Shown here piece after piece: positions 1 through 11,094 of a stretch of 60,000 nucleotides of DNA. Below the pieces are notes generated by a model that was not told the DNA's origin, ran no database searches, and was given only the letters and a program-made list of their open reading frames with translations. Source of the stretch: Membranipora membranacea (taxonomy: Eukaryota > Bryozoa > Gymnolaemata > Cheilostomatida > Membraniporidae). The stretch covers positions 389,501 to 449,500 of the forward strand of contig OU612074.1 of assembly GCA_914767715.1 (NCBI GenBank). Direction: 5' to 3'. Every line of letters begins with the position of its first letter. Positions within the stretch are counted from its first letter, which is position 1. The translations under genes and the position numbers were made by a program.

Positions 1-657
1 TTTAACATTTGAGATAACACTGAATGATCCAGCCTGATTTTTTGCAGCCTCAGAATTTGATAGTAATGGAGGAAATTCGCTAGTTTAAGTTTACATAAAT
101 CTCAATTCAAAGACTATTTAAAGTCTACTTAAAAGTCAAGGCATTTTACAGTCAGGCAGTTACTTGTGGCAAATTATGTAAGATCTTAAAAGGGCAAAAA
201 GCCCCCGGGCAGAAATTATCGACGCTGTTAAGGGTTGCCTTCATCAGTGATGGTACAACTCGAACACCATGATACGAGACTGTAAATGATGTCAGTTTGA
301 CATTTCTGTGATTGACTGAAATTTGTGTATATGTGTGCTCTGGCGCATAGTGGGTAGTCCCTGCATAATTTAAATTATCAGAATTTTTGTAATAGGCAAA
401 TTTATTTGCCAATCGGATAATTTAACTTTTTAGTGATTATAAAGAAATTGAGTATTTAATTTTCTAATGATGAAAATGGCATAGTACTTGCCACATACTA
501 TGAAAAGAAAACAACAGACCCTTATGACATATTTTGTACACCTACTAAGCGTCTCTAGTCACATTCACCGCGTATGTTTATTTCTAAGAGTCTGACACAC
601 ACTGCGGCTGCTGCTGTATAATCTCCCAGTGCTGACTAAGTCTACGATTCCTTTCAG
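1..657. other. Non-coding stretch upstream of Ly6 exon
   Basis: I see no gene here. It is most likely the intron before the Ly6/uPAR exon at 658, ending in the pyrimidine-rich acceptor TTCCTTTCAG. No earlier cysteine-rich Ly6 exon is recognisable. A minus-strand open frame at 152-412 has no recognisable motif. Confidence 0.5.
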
Positions 658-1016
658 GTTCTGCTGGAGACAGATCTATAATGAGAGTATGTGGTCTGAA
701 CAACTGGGCTGGTTTTATGTCTCACTGCGATAACGCTACACAGTCCACCCGCTCATGTTACTGTACCTCAGACTATTGTAATGGACCTCACCCTAAACTA
801 TTTGATCATACTGAAGATTCCTTCTCCGATGATTTCATCAACTCTACTGACTCCACAACTTACAATGAGACAGCTCTAAATACGACCACATCGACATCTA
901 AAACTCTACTCGATCCGCAAACTGAATATAAAGAAGGCAGCCATTTACCGATTATGCTGACTCTATTCAAATCATTCTATTCCAAAACTGTTGTGCTGTT
1001 TAAAAGCTTGTGGTAG
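658..1016 (+). CDS. Terminal exon of a Ly6/uPAR-like (quiver-type) surface protein
   Basis: The exon starts after an acceptor AG at 656-657 with two bases that complete a codon, then reads in frame through the methionine at 681 to the stop at 1014-1016, so that ATG is probably internal. The reading carries the C-terminal part of a three-finger Ly6/uPAR fold: spaced cysteines in RVCG and SHCD, then SCYCTSDYCNG, which matches the closing C-x-C-x4-CN signature of invertebrate quiver/sleepless-type Ly6 proteins. A Ser/Thr-rich linker of about 45 residues follows, with two NxS/T sites (INST and LNTT) and a third where the cysteine domain has DNATQST. The last 20 residues are hydrophobic, which would suit a GPI-anchor signal, though the final KSLW is not typical. 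The 5' exons (signal peptide, first cysteines) lie outside the window or are not recognised. Family assignment rests on the cysteine pattern only. Confidence 0.6.
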
Positions 1017-4000
1017 TATAGTTTCCGACATAAGTGGCTCGTAGTCGTAACGATACTCGAAATAGATTTAAAATTTCATACTGAAAATTATTATATAAGC
1101 CGTGGACACAGTATATAATCAACGACCTTATCCATACTATAGCTAGTCTAAGTGCTCAGCACACTATCTAACTATAACTTGTAGCAGCAGTCTGAGTAAC
1201 TAGACTACACGGCAACAGTCTGAGTACCTAGACTACACGGCAGCATATCTGATCAGGTCACTGATAGTTTCTACTTTTTTATTTTGGTAACCTAAAACTG
1301 ATTTAACCTTATATTATTCTTCATTGTTGTTTGTATTGAGCTTCTCAGAGTCCGATATGTCATTGTGTTTTCTCGTCTCAGCGTCAAAATAAAATGGCTA
1401 ATTGCTTTACATGACTATATCTAAGTTATCAGGAGGTGTTCTCACAGGACTGTTATAGTGGTCTGTTCTATAGACACAATCTAATCACCATCTATTATCA
1501 TTAATTTTATATCAATCATAAATAGAAATCAATTTTTCAAGCAAAACAACAAAACTTTGTCACACATTTACCGAAAGATTATTTCATTTAAATCATGTAT
1601 ATTAAAGCATCCGTGCAGGGATAAATTGAGATGCGAGAGATTTTTCCTGAATAGTGATCAGTGATTGTTTCCCTATAGAAGTAAATGCCAGCTAGAGTTG
1701 GTCAAGCGGGTTAAAGAGTGGCTTAATGTTAGCTAACATTTAACTCTGGCTAGTTTAGGGTGGGGTCTATACAAATTAAAGATGGTGAGTTATAATGCAT
1801 CTAGCTTTCTAGCATGTTCAAAATGGCAAACTTGGATTACTATTCACTGCCAGGGGTGAGAGTCCAGGAGGAGGTAGGGGTGGCGGGTTATTCATCAGTT
1901 TTTTATTCTCTCATAAGGTTTGAAACTGTATCTTTCAGTACTCCATTATGAAACCTCTTTTCCTTTAATTTAGGGGCAAACAAGGGTTGACATGACATGG
2001 GGGAAATCCATCCAATCACAGGAACGATAATAATAATTGAAACCACAAAATCTTCTGCCAAGAAGACAAGCTTGCTGCAGGATATATATGTGGAAAAGTG
2101 ATTGTTAGTATTGGGTCTAGCCTATTTTCTTTGTGTAACCTTAGAAGCGAATATGCCCCAACCGCTGGGTGCCGACATGTTGGCTATAGTTTCTGGCTCA
2201 TACTGATACCAAAGATTTAAATTTTATTTGCTTTAGGTTTCGTCTCTCATTATTTGTAATGTAGTGAATCTGTGTGATGCTGATTCATAGGTCATTTCCA
2301 TTGTGTTTGTTATCAATGAATAGAACACGTACCCTGTTAATAGATGGTTTATCTTTAGAGTAGCTTCCTAGAAGCATTGCCTAGTGATCTATTTTTCCCA
2401 AAACATTCTGTGTGCGTGACTTTGTGTACCATACTGACTCTCGTGATCTGACTGGGCATGTAGATCACTGATAAACTATAGGCTATCATTACCACAAAGC
2501 AGGTGTCGTAAGACTAAGTATGTATCATGCGTGACTTGAATCTGCGCATGTGCAAGAACATTGAGTTTAGTTTGGGTTCTGATTCCAACTTTGGAAAGGG
2601 GAAATGGGATATCCCCTGCATAAACTGTCAATCAAAAGCAGCTAATAATGACAAGAGAGGATAACTATTGATAACAAATCCGCACGCTTTGGGAAATATG
2701 TCACCAGAGCAGGTAGCCAATCAGATGGCTTCGGAATTCCGAGGCTCAATTTTGCAGAGATCAGCTCATGCCCAGAGCTGAGCATGCGCAGAATGTTTGT
2801 GTAGGTATTGGTCCGTTTATCTAAAGTAAATATTACTAGCAAAACAAGATAAAGCATAATGCCAATCGTCGGAATATAAGTAGGCTATTGCTAACTATCA
2901 AATTACCTGAGTTCATAGGTGAACCCTGTAACAGACCAAGACATAATCGTCACAGTCAGAGAGTCTTCCTCCTCAGATCAGACGCAGAACATTGGTAGAA
3001 ATATAAATACATCTCTTGATAACTACAATGCAGGAAGTGGTGAGATTTAGAATCTTCTATGAAATATTACACAGTTGATTTATGTGATGGCATGCCGTCC
3101 TTCATTGCATCTACATCTCCTGCATGGATGGTAATAGTTTTGAAGTATGAGGCGTCATGGTAACAAGTCATCTAGACAAGTTCAAGTTCCCCTGATGCTC
3201 TCTGAGGAGAATTTGTAGATATAGTGATCACAAGCTCAAGTACAGTGGATAGCAACTCCCATTGAAAAGTGAGACTTGGTCAATTTGGTCTAATACAAGG
3301 ATTAATTAGGAATGTGGGAGAATAGATAAGTCTTTGTAAAGATCGCTGTACGTTTAACCAAGGTGTTAAAGACTCCTTGGTTTAACTGAGCTATGTACGG
3401 TGATGTCTGTATCAACACTTTTTTTGGGTCTCTCTAGTAAATTGTTCTGAGGGTAAGCGAGGCAGTGTGATGTCATTCCTGCAGTTGGGATAGCATCCGA
3501 CATGCTAATGTATACGGGATGATCACATTTACAAGCATTGTATGTCAGAGAGGCTTCCTACTAGTTCTCCTTACTGTTAGCGAAATTCTCAGCCTACATT
3601 GCTGCAGCCTAGTATGGATCAGCTCCCTGTTTATTCATACCTATATGCACCATAGGAATAAGTATTAAAGTCACCATACTGTGCATAAGATTGTGCACCT
3701 CCTTGAGCACATTCTGCTTGCAGGATAGCCTTGTGACATAGTCTATCTCTGCAGCACAGCAGTGGTGGCGCTGCCTTCCATCAAGAAAGGCAACTCCCAG
3801 GGTTCAAGGTTATGAGATATCAAAACCAGTGTTCCATTTAGGCCCAAATATTTCCAAAATATGGGTTTCCATTGTTTTCCCAATTTTGGTACTCAGACTA
3901 GGTGAATTAGTTCAAGCCCTATGCTGCAGAGACGAACGTATGCCTCAACAGTTCGCACATGCGCAGACTGCCTTGAGCATCTTATATCTTTTGTGAACCA

Positions 4001-4218
4001 GGATGGTATTTTTTGTAGTATTTATGAGCATTGGTAAAATGTCACACCAATAAAGAATGAGCTTGATGCACCTCGTCTCCTCACAAAGGATCAAGTAACA
4101 GGTTAGTAATCTACTGTTATTATCATACTCCATGACGGAAATTGGTCGTCTGGAAAAACACACGTCTTTTACTATACGATTCAGAGATTTGACCCGATCA
4201 AGTTTACTGCCTTTACCG
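1017..4218. other. Intergenic; small repeats only
   Basis: No gene is supported. A 29-bp unit (CAGTCTGAGTAnCTAGACTA core) occurs twice in tandem at about 1188-1243. A short hairpin sits at 3352-3386, with arms GTTTAACCAAGG and CCTTGGTTTAAC, one mismatch and an 11-base loop. The small open frames at 2642-2857 and 3945-4163 look like chance. Confidence 0.4.
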
Positions 4219-4298
4219 TGCCAGGATAGCTGGTAGTAGCATTATCATCCACTTCCCCAGCGGTCGATAATAAAATGCTACTTCCAGCTATCCTGGCA
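4219..4298. ncRNA. 80-nt near-perfect hairpin, pre-miRNA-like candidate
   Basis: The arm at 4219-4243 (TGCCAGGATAGCTGG...) is the reverse complement of 4274-4298 at 24 of 25 positions, with a 30-base loop. Outside the two 25-base arms the flanks do not pair, so pairing is confined to an 80-nt unit of pre-miRNA size. The stem is more perfect than most animal pre-miRNAs. A tiny inverted-repeat element is the alternative, although no target duplication is evident. Strand of transcription is unknown. Confidence 0.3.
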
Positions 4299-6516
4299 TC
4301 TGAAGCCTGTGACATATTAGTCTAAGTGCCCAGACAGCTCCAATGCAAGTTAGTGGCATCTCTATCTTAGCTGGATTTAACAGCAACTTGCGCATGGCAG
4401 CTGTTCTACTCGATCCTAATATAATTAAGATCGGGTGTTCTTGACAGCCCAACCCAACCAACAAGCAACGTTTCCATCAGTGTCAACATTTTGAAAGCAT
4501 CCTTTTATCACAGGGTCAAAGATCATTATAGTTATTGATATGCACAACACAGGCCAAAGTAAGATTACACCAGGAAATAAACCCGATTACAAACTCAAAC
4601 TCATTTCGAAGATGTACTGAGCCCTTAGCCCTCACATCTAAACGGAAAATTACACCTCATTATCTTTTAATAGTTCACAAGATAGCCAACGATATCAAGC
4701 AGTCTGAAGAAAAGGAAGGTGTATATTGGATGTCTGCTAAATTAAAATCACTTTTTGATTTTTATAGTACTTCCGAGTGCCACTGGGCAATTGCGTGTAT
4801 TAAAAACTGACTGGATGCACCACACCTCCTAACCAAACAACAAATAACAGGTTGGTATCATAAAGGAAACACTATGGGCCTAATTCAAATGAAAATTTTG
4901 CAAATGATGACTTAATTTAAGCTAGGAGTTTATTTAGTTTGAGGATGGATTAATGTTAGCTAACACCAGATTTTCTCTCTGTGTAGGAGACTGTCATCAC
5001 ATTTCACAGTAAGTCCTGTGGCATGCTGCCATACCATCCCAAGTTTTTTTTTATAATATTTGAATCAGTTCAGGCGTCATTAACAGCCATGCTATTGGTT
5101 TATGTGTTTGAAAGCATTGCCCATCACCGGACGGGTCAAAGAGCCTTAAGGTCAAAACACACTATTAGGGGTTGTAACCTCAGAGGTTCGCACAACGGCA
5201 CCATTGTTAATACATTCTGACAGCAGCCTCAGCTGGCCCTCAGAGGTTTATTGTGTATAAAAAACTCATTGAGGCTCTGCTCAGGTCGCAACCTCTGTCT
5301 GTGTGTTTAGACCATCACAGTTTGCATCTAAATGAGTAGACTGAGGTGATAATAATTTACACTATCTACACCAGAAACTATACCTGATTTTAAAATCATC
5401 CTAAATGTATGAAGAGGTACAAACGACGATAATACCGTCTTGTCAGCAATGAAGTGAAGTAAAGGGAGTGCCAACACTATGATGTCTACTTAGTATACAG
5501 TATTACTTGTCTTGTTGAGACCTCGACAACAATGGTTCCTCTTGTAGTAATTATTGATAGCGCTGCTCACAATTGAATTTTATAAGGCTCAGTAATATTA
5601 TCATCTATGGACTAGGTGAACCTATCCTAACCTGAACAAGTGTATGGCTATTTATAATTGGATGTAATTCTTATCTTTGATTGGTTAACATCTCAACCTT
5701 TCCCTTTGCGCATTGTCAACCAATAAATTAAAGTTTGTTATCTATGCGCTGCTGTAGCAACTGGATTGATGCAATTGAGCCTGAGTTCCATAACGGAAAT
5801 TTTCCCCCCATCGGAAAAATATATTTTGCAAAGGCAAAATTTAAATGAGTCAATTTGGCAACTCTGTGGCACTGGCGCTACAGTGCAGAGGGACTCGTAT
5901 CACTGCGTCAATCTGAAAGCAGTGTGCCCACAGGTAGAGACACGGTGGTCAGCAAGTATTTCTTTCTATTTCTCTGAAAAGCTGCCAATTTGATTGCTGG
6001 AAACTTCAAAACAGGTCATATTTATTCTTAGAGATATAGTTCATCATAATTTTTGAATTAACTAATATATGATATATCAAGTTGCTTTGTATGTTTTTCC
6101 AAAGAAAAAGAGAGAATTGTTTGCTGACCTCCATGTCTCTACCTTGAAATTTTTAGAAATCGAATTGGCTCAGCCATTCACTTCGCTAAAATCAGCCCTT
6201 TTGGCCTCATTTCTTTGATAATCTGACGCAGCGTCATCACATCACATTTATGATGAGCTGTTAACCATCAGTAGTTCGGAAGCTTTCCAACTATTCCAAT
6301 AATATTCTGATGGAATTTCCTCACAAACCACCTTACTGTGTATTTTACCACCGATCAAGGACTTTGTATCGGTGGCTGCTGTTTTTGTTGAAGTTTGTTT
6401 TATTTATGTGCCATACTTTCGATGCTATCAATCAACCTATTACAGGACGGATATTAGAAATTAGGCAATAAACAAACTTCAAACTTCAAAGTACCCACAA
6501 ACTCGCACCACACCAC
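4299..6516. other. Intergenic, no gene seen
   Basis: The open frames at 4535-4810, 5023-5220 and 5766-5993 show no recognisable domain or convincing splice context. The sequence near 4040-4110 and that near 4790-4860 share a faint match (GATGCACC...CTCCT...ACAGGTT), probably an old dispersed repeat. Confidence 0.4.
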
Positions 6517-8420
6517 GAACCCACAAACGTCGCTAATGTCAAAACGTCTCAATCTAGCGTTCCACTAACGTCGCAATTCCAAAAAAGTCGCAACGAAGGG
6601 TATTTATAACGTCGCAAACCCACAAACGTCGCGATTTTTTAAACGTCGCAATAGCTCGAACCCACTAACGTTGCAAATGTCGCAACTCAACAGAAATCCC
6701 GAGTTGTCTTCTCATTTGATGCAAATTGGTGATGATGATTTGTTGCGAGAAGTAGATAGAAGCACAGGATTTTCGAAACACGGTGGGGAGTTGAATATCA
6801 ATGTTATATATTGTGCTATGGTTAATTGTTGATGTTTTTTCAGGTTATTTGAATCATCTTTTTCACTTTTTTTATTATTACCTCAGAATCCATCAATGCT
6901 GTCATAAAAGGGATGCTAACCAACTACTAGCAAATAAAGTGACATACCAAATTGTAATTTACCTTAATGTTTGATTTAGCCGATGGTTGAAGTTGTCAAG
7001 AGGTATTGACACAGGTGGATTGAGTGCTATATATTTTCCCCTCGCTGACATAGCCTTAATCCATTGATAAAAAAAATATGTCACATCATTCCCATGATGA
7101 ATCGCTTTGGTTTTCCCAGATGAATCAAGTCAAAATTTCTTTTATATCGCGTACCATGTAAGCTTGAGCTGTTATATTGTAAGGGTCGACGATGCTCGGA
7201 TAAAGGAAATAACTTTTCAATTTTCATTTTAATGGGAGTTGTCATATATTATATAACCATGGCCATTAACAATGAGCCCCTTGGTCACAGAGCGATATTG
7301 AATTCTGTAAATTTGCAGTTGCACTATCATTGACCTGCTGTCCACAGTCAAGATCCCTGTCAATAACTCAAATTTCTTCGACCAGGATTTGAGTTTACAA
7401 ACTGCGTTTCAGTCTACAACCTATCGTGGTACATTCAAATTTTTACAAGACTGAAAACATTGAAAAACGACATGCTCAAAATCTTGTTCAAAGGTGCTCG
7501 TGCACTCTAGATTACAGAGTGATGAAAACACAATTGCCATTACGCAATGCAATGTTCTAAAATAGCCACCTATTGTATGCTAATGCATCATTTGGTATCC
7601 AGTCTAGGTTTTATTATCATCAAATTTTATGAAAACCATGAAGTTTCATCTTGGGAAAAGCTCCCTAGTCATTAGATAAAGGATAAGTCATAAAGAGATG
7701 AAGCAGTTCATGAATAAATGATTTAATATTTTTTCCCATTTCTGGTATTCCAAGTAGTGTAAAAGCATACTTCAAGCATAGCATATATCAAACATGATGG
7801 TATAATTCAAGCTTGACATGTATGCAGATATTCGCCTTACTTGTGCTAAACCCTGATAAGCATCCCATATAAGACAGCAGTAATGAATTCTGAGGTAACA
7901 AGTTTTGTCATGGTCCTAGGAAGTCCAAAGTTTTTCTCTGATAGAAATCGGTACAATATCCTTAATATTTCAACTCCCATAGTGTTTTGAAATCCGTATC
8001 CTCTACCAATTGGTATGTCACTATATCTGCTAGATGTTGATTAGCGTCCTTTTTATGACAGCATTAATTGATTCTGAGGTAACAATAAAAATGTGAAAAA
8101 AATGATTCAAATAACCTGAAAATACTCAACAATTATCAATAGCACAATATTCAATTCCCCACCGTGTTTTGAAGTTCGTAGGCTCCTATCTACATCTCGC
8201 AACATATCATCATCACCAATTTGCATCAAATGAGAAGACAACTCAGCATTTTAGTTGAGTTGCGACATTTGCGACGTTAGTGAGTTCGAGCTATTGCGAC
8301 GTTTAAAAAATTGCGACAGTTGTGACGTTATAAAAACCCTTTGTTGCGACGTTTTTGGAATTGTGACATTAGTGGAACGCCAGATTGCGACGTCTTGACA
8401 TTTGCGACGTTTGTGGGTTC
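6517..8420. mobile_element. Foldback DNA element with about 450-bp terminal inverted repeats
   Basis: The left arm runs from 6517 (GAACCCACAAACGTCGC) to about 6955. The right arm runs from about 8000 to 8420 and ends in the reverse complement of the left start (GCGACGTTTGTGGGTTC). The outer 200 bases of both arms are packed with short AACGTCGCAA-type subrepeats in a fixed order. The inner halves match through the segments around GTCATAAAAGGGATGCTAA and AGTGACATACC. The 1-kb centre has no open frame. A diverged second copy of part of the right arm lies at about 7870-7990, which indicates internal duplication. No clear target-site duplication was found. This is a non-autonomous element; its superfamily is undetermined. 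Confidence 0.75.
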
Positions 8421-9078
8421 AACAGGCCCCCTTGTTACATTCAGAAACAAGGCTTGAATTATGTTCAAGAGTAACAATGTCATGCTTGTTGTTCAAAAGA
8501 TAAGACAACTGCTTAACGCAATTTCCTGGTTGACCCCAATAAGATAAGAATAAGATGTTCAAGTAAATACAGTAAGTTGCTAGGAAACATCATAGGTAGG
8601 CCAAGAACTTTACAGGTGGATATTCGGTATCGCTTCCTTGAAAAGGTGGAAAATCAAGCACCAGCCACACAGCGCATGTTACCTAGGCACCTTTCACACA
8701 CTGAGAAATACAATAACGTCAGTAGTAGGTACACTAGGGCGGCAAGGTGAGAATTGTGAAACAGACTTCAGGTGTCTTTTCTGTTATTTAGATAATAGGA
8801 ACGAGAAGAACCCGCGAACAGATGAGATTAATAAATAAGCATAACTTACTATAAAGGGGCACCTGATAATGTATGAACAGAGATAAGATAACTACACAAT
8901 ATGATACTCAAAGGATTTCATATATAACAAATTAATTCTTCATTCCACAGGCACCCTTAGAAGATCTTCTACATTGTCTCATGAACATTTACACCTTCAA
9001 AGCGATTCACAGATGAGATAACTACAACAGAATCACAGTAAGTACAAACTGGACTGGGTAGTGCTATTGTCATGATAC
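8421..9078. other. Intergenic
   Basis: No gene is supported. The 66-codon frame at 8638-8838 has no recognisable domain. Confidence 0.4.
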
Positions 9079-9086
9079 ATGTGGTG

Positions 9087-9448
9087 CAGGGGCGTATATT
9101 CTAAAAATTTTCACTCACTGACTTTTTAGAGATGAGCATAATGATCGGGCGCAGCCCGATCCACACACGGAAATTTTTGCATATCGGTAGCAAAATAGTG
9201 CAAGCAGAGAGGTATTTCAATAGCTCACTGAGCTGTTGGGTACTTTCAGAAAACAACTCAATAGCAATAGAAGATTACGGTAAAAATGCTCCAGTTATAA
9301 AGCACCCATTTGAAAAAAAACTGACCTTGATGGGATTCGAACCCACAAAAATCTGATTAACAGTGAATATAAAGCAGACGCTTTACACACTGAGCTATTC
9401 AGCCACTCACGATATTCCGTGGGCCGTGAGTGCTAATATACGCCACTG
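9087..9448 (-). mobile_element. hAT-like MITE with tRNA-like core, copy A
   Basis: Terminal inverted repeats CAGGGGCGTATATT and AATATACGCCACTG (13 of 14 paired) are flanked by a perfect 8-bp duplication ATGTGGTG at 9079-9086 and 9449-9456. Both features are hallmarks of the hAT superfamily. On the minus strand the interior carries a tRNA-like head: an A-box-like GGCTGAATAGCTCAGTGTG near 9404-9385 and a B-box GGTTCGAATCCC near 9348-9337. There is no transposase frame, so it is non-autonomous. It shares ends and core with copy B. Confidence 0.8.
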
Positions 9449-9456
9449 ATGTGGTG

Positions 9457-9809
9457 GCGCTGTTATGGCAATAATCCATATGCAGGCAGCTAGTGAAAGT
9501 AGGTGAAGTGTCTGCTAGGCTGTGTGACCTTTGAATTTACTGATTTTTACCAAATAATATCCCTCAAAATATAATGATAAGGTTTTGAAGATACAGAACA
9601 TATTGTTTGATATCATTATCATGAGTCCAGTCAAGGGTGGGAGGTCAAACATTTTTGTCACACTTTCATACACAAAACTAAAATGTTGGGAGTAATGGCT
9701 CACTTTTCAGTAATTGTACTCAATCCATGGATAAATGGCGGCTCTGGTGACTGCCTGACTAGACAGGCTATTCGTATATGAACAAAAAACGGTGTTATAT
9801 CTTTCTTAG
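9457..9809. other. Intergenic or intron
   Basis: Nothing recognised except the acceptor TATCTTTCTTAG at its right end, which precedes the duplicated exon. Confidence 0.4.
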
Positions 9810-9962
9810 AACAAAGTTTACCTGCACGAGTTTAAGAGAGATTACTCTCTCAGTGTGGGAGGTAAATATAATCTAGAAGTTCAAGTAAAGCACTTAGCCA
9901 GACTAGCAGAGTTCTACTACAGTAAATACCAGAGTTCAGGAGATCGGACAGATTGTCTCAAG
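9810..9962 (+). CDS. Orphan copy of the NTase-TPR gene's first coding exon
   Basis: This 153-base open exon lies between a good acceptor (ATATCTTTCTTAG) and a consensus donor (AAG|GTAAGT). After three residues (NKV) it encodes 48 residues that match residues 7-54 of the NTase-TPR protein at all but a few positions (for example QSSGDRTDCLK against QSTGDWTDCLK). It ends at the same splice phase (0). The start methionine region is missing, and a TAG that forms part of the acceptor lies directly upstream in frame. It could be an alternative 5' coding exon spliced to 13324, or the remnant of a neighbouring paralogue whose large exon was lost. Only a few substitutions separate it from 12472-12615, so the duplication is recent or under constraint. 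Confidence 0.55.
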
Positions 9963-10678
9963 GTAAGTTTTTATACTATTGGTGTAATCTAATTATTTAG
10001 TTATTTTTACATAACTGAATATTAAAACTGGATGGGTTGTTTCCTTCCACCTCTAAAATTTTGGTTTCTTATATTGTAAGATGACTATTTTAGCGACTAA
10101 GGTCAGAAAGGGAAAGTAAAACTGTGAGCGATTGAGTGAAGAGAGATCAATGTATTACAGATGGAACTTCCTGTACTGCTTGCCTTAAGCATCAGATACC
10201 GTACTAGTGTAAACTGATATGCATATCATGATGTGCTGGCTGCCATTATGATGACCTCAGGTGTACCTGGTGATGGCGGTGGTAACTCATCCCTACTGTT
10301 TGAGTGCTATGGTAATATTAGCTTGCGCTTTCCGGATGAATGAATCGGAATGTGATGAACTGAACAAGTGATATGTGTTTCACAGTAGCTCTATGAGCTG
10401 TGTGAAATAAACCCCTTCCAAACTATCTAACAATGCATTTCCTTTCAGCATTTGTGTGCAAGTTCTGACAAAGTTCAAAATATAAACTTATTTCACTGAA
10501 TACTGTAACCGTGAATATAAGCTCACTAGATCTTGCTGGCTAATCTGGGGATTTGTTATCTCTCCTTGTGTTTCCGATGGGTCCTGGCTGGTTGGTGGAA
10601 GTGGGGCAGGTGCAGCTGCAGCTTGACCACAGCCAACCCACTAGCAAAATATTGTATGTACATGTATATAGCCATATT
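9963..10678. other. Intergenic or intron
   Basis: No gene is seen. The sequence right after the duplicated exon does not resemble the intron that follows the main gene's exon, so the duplicated segment ends near the donor. Confidence 0.4.
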
Positions 10679-11086
10679 CAGGGGCGTATATTCTAAAAAA
10701 ATTCACTCACTGACTTTTTAGAGATGAGCATAATGATCGGGCGCAGCCCGATCCACATGCCTTAGGCGTGGCGGGGAGGGTGTGGGTGTGTGTCAATACA
10801 CCGGGCTTTTGATTGGCTTGTCCAGCACAAGGTCAAAAGTCAAACTCTGTATGTACCGTAATTCCTCACTTATAAGACACCCCCCTTGGGAAAAGTAAAA
10901 TTGCTCCTGTTATAAAGCATCCATTTGAAAAAAAATCTGACCTCGTTGGGATTCGAACCCACAACAGCTTAATAAACAGTGATTACCAGGCAGACCCTGT
11001 AAACACTGAGCTATTCAGCCTGGCATGCACACCAAAATTACGGATTTTGATTTAAACATATCCGTGGTCCGTGATTGCTAATATAC
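10679..11086 (-). mobile_element. hAT-like MITE with tRNA-like core, copy B
   Basis: The left end is CAGGGGCGTATATT, as in copy A. The interior has the same opening block (GATCGGGCGCAGCCCGATCC) and the same minus-strand tRNA-like core with GGTTCGAATCCC near 10959-10948. The right end reads AATATAC then GCCATATT, which repeats exactly the 8 bases left of the element (GCCATATT at 10671-10678 and 11087-11094). The last 7 bases of the right inverted repeat seem to be missing or to overlap the target duplication. It has about 50 extra interior bases relative to copy A. Confidence 0.75.
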
Positions 11087-11094
11087 GCCATATT

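Noticed and set aside
9337-9404. A functional tRNA on the minus strand
   Set aside because: The acceptor stem does not pair, and the unit recurs inside an hAT-like MITE.
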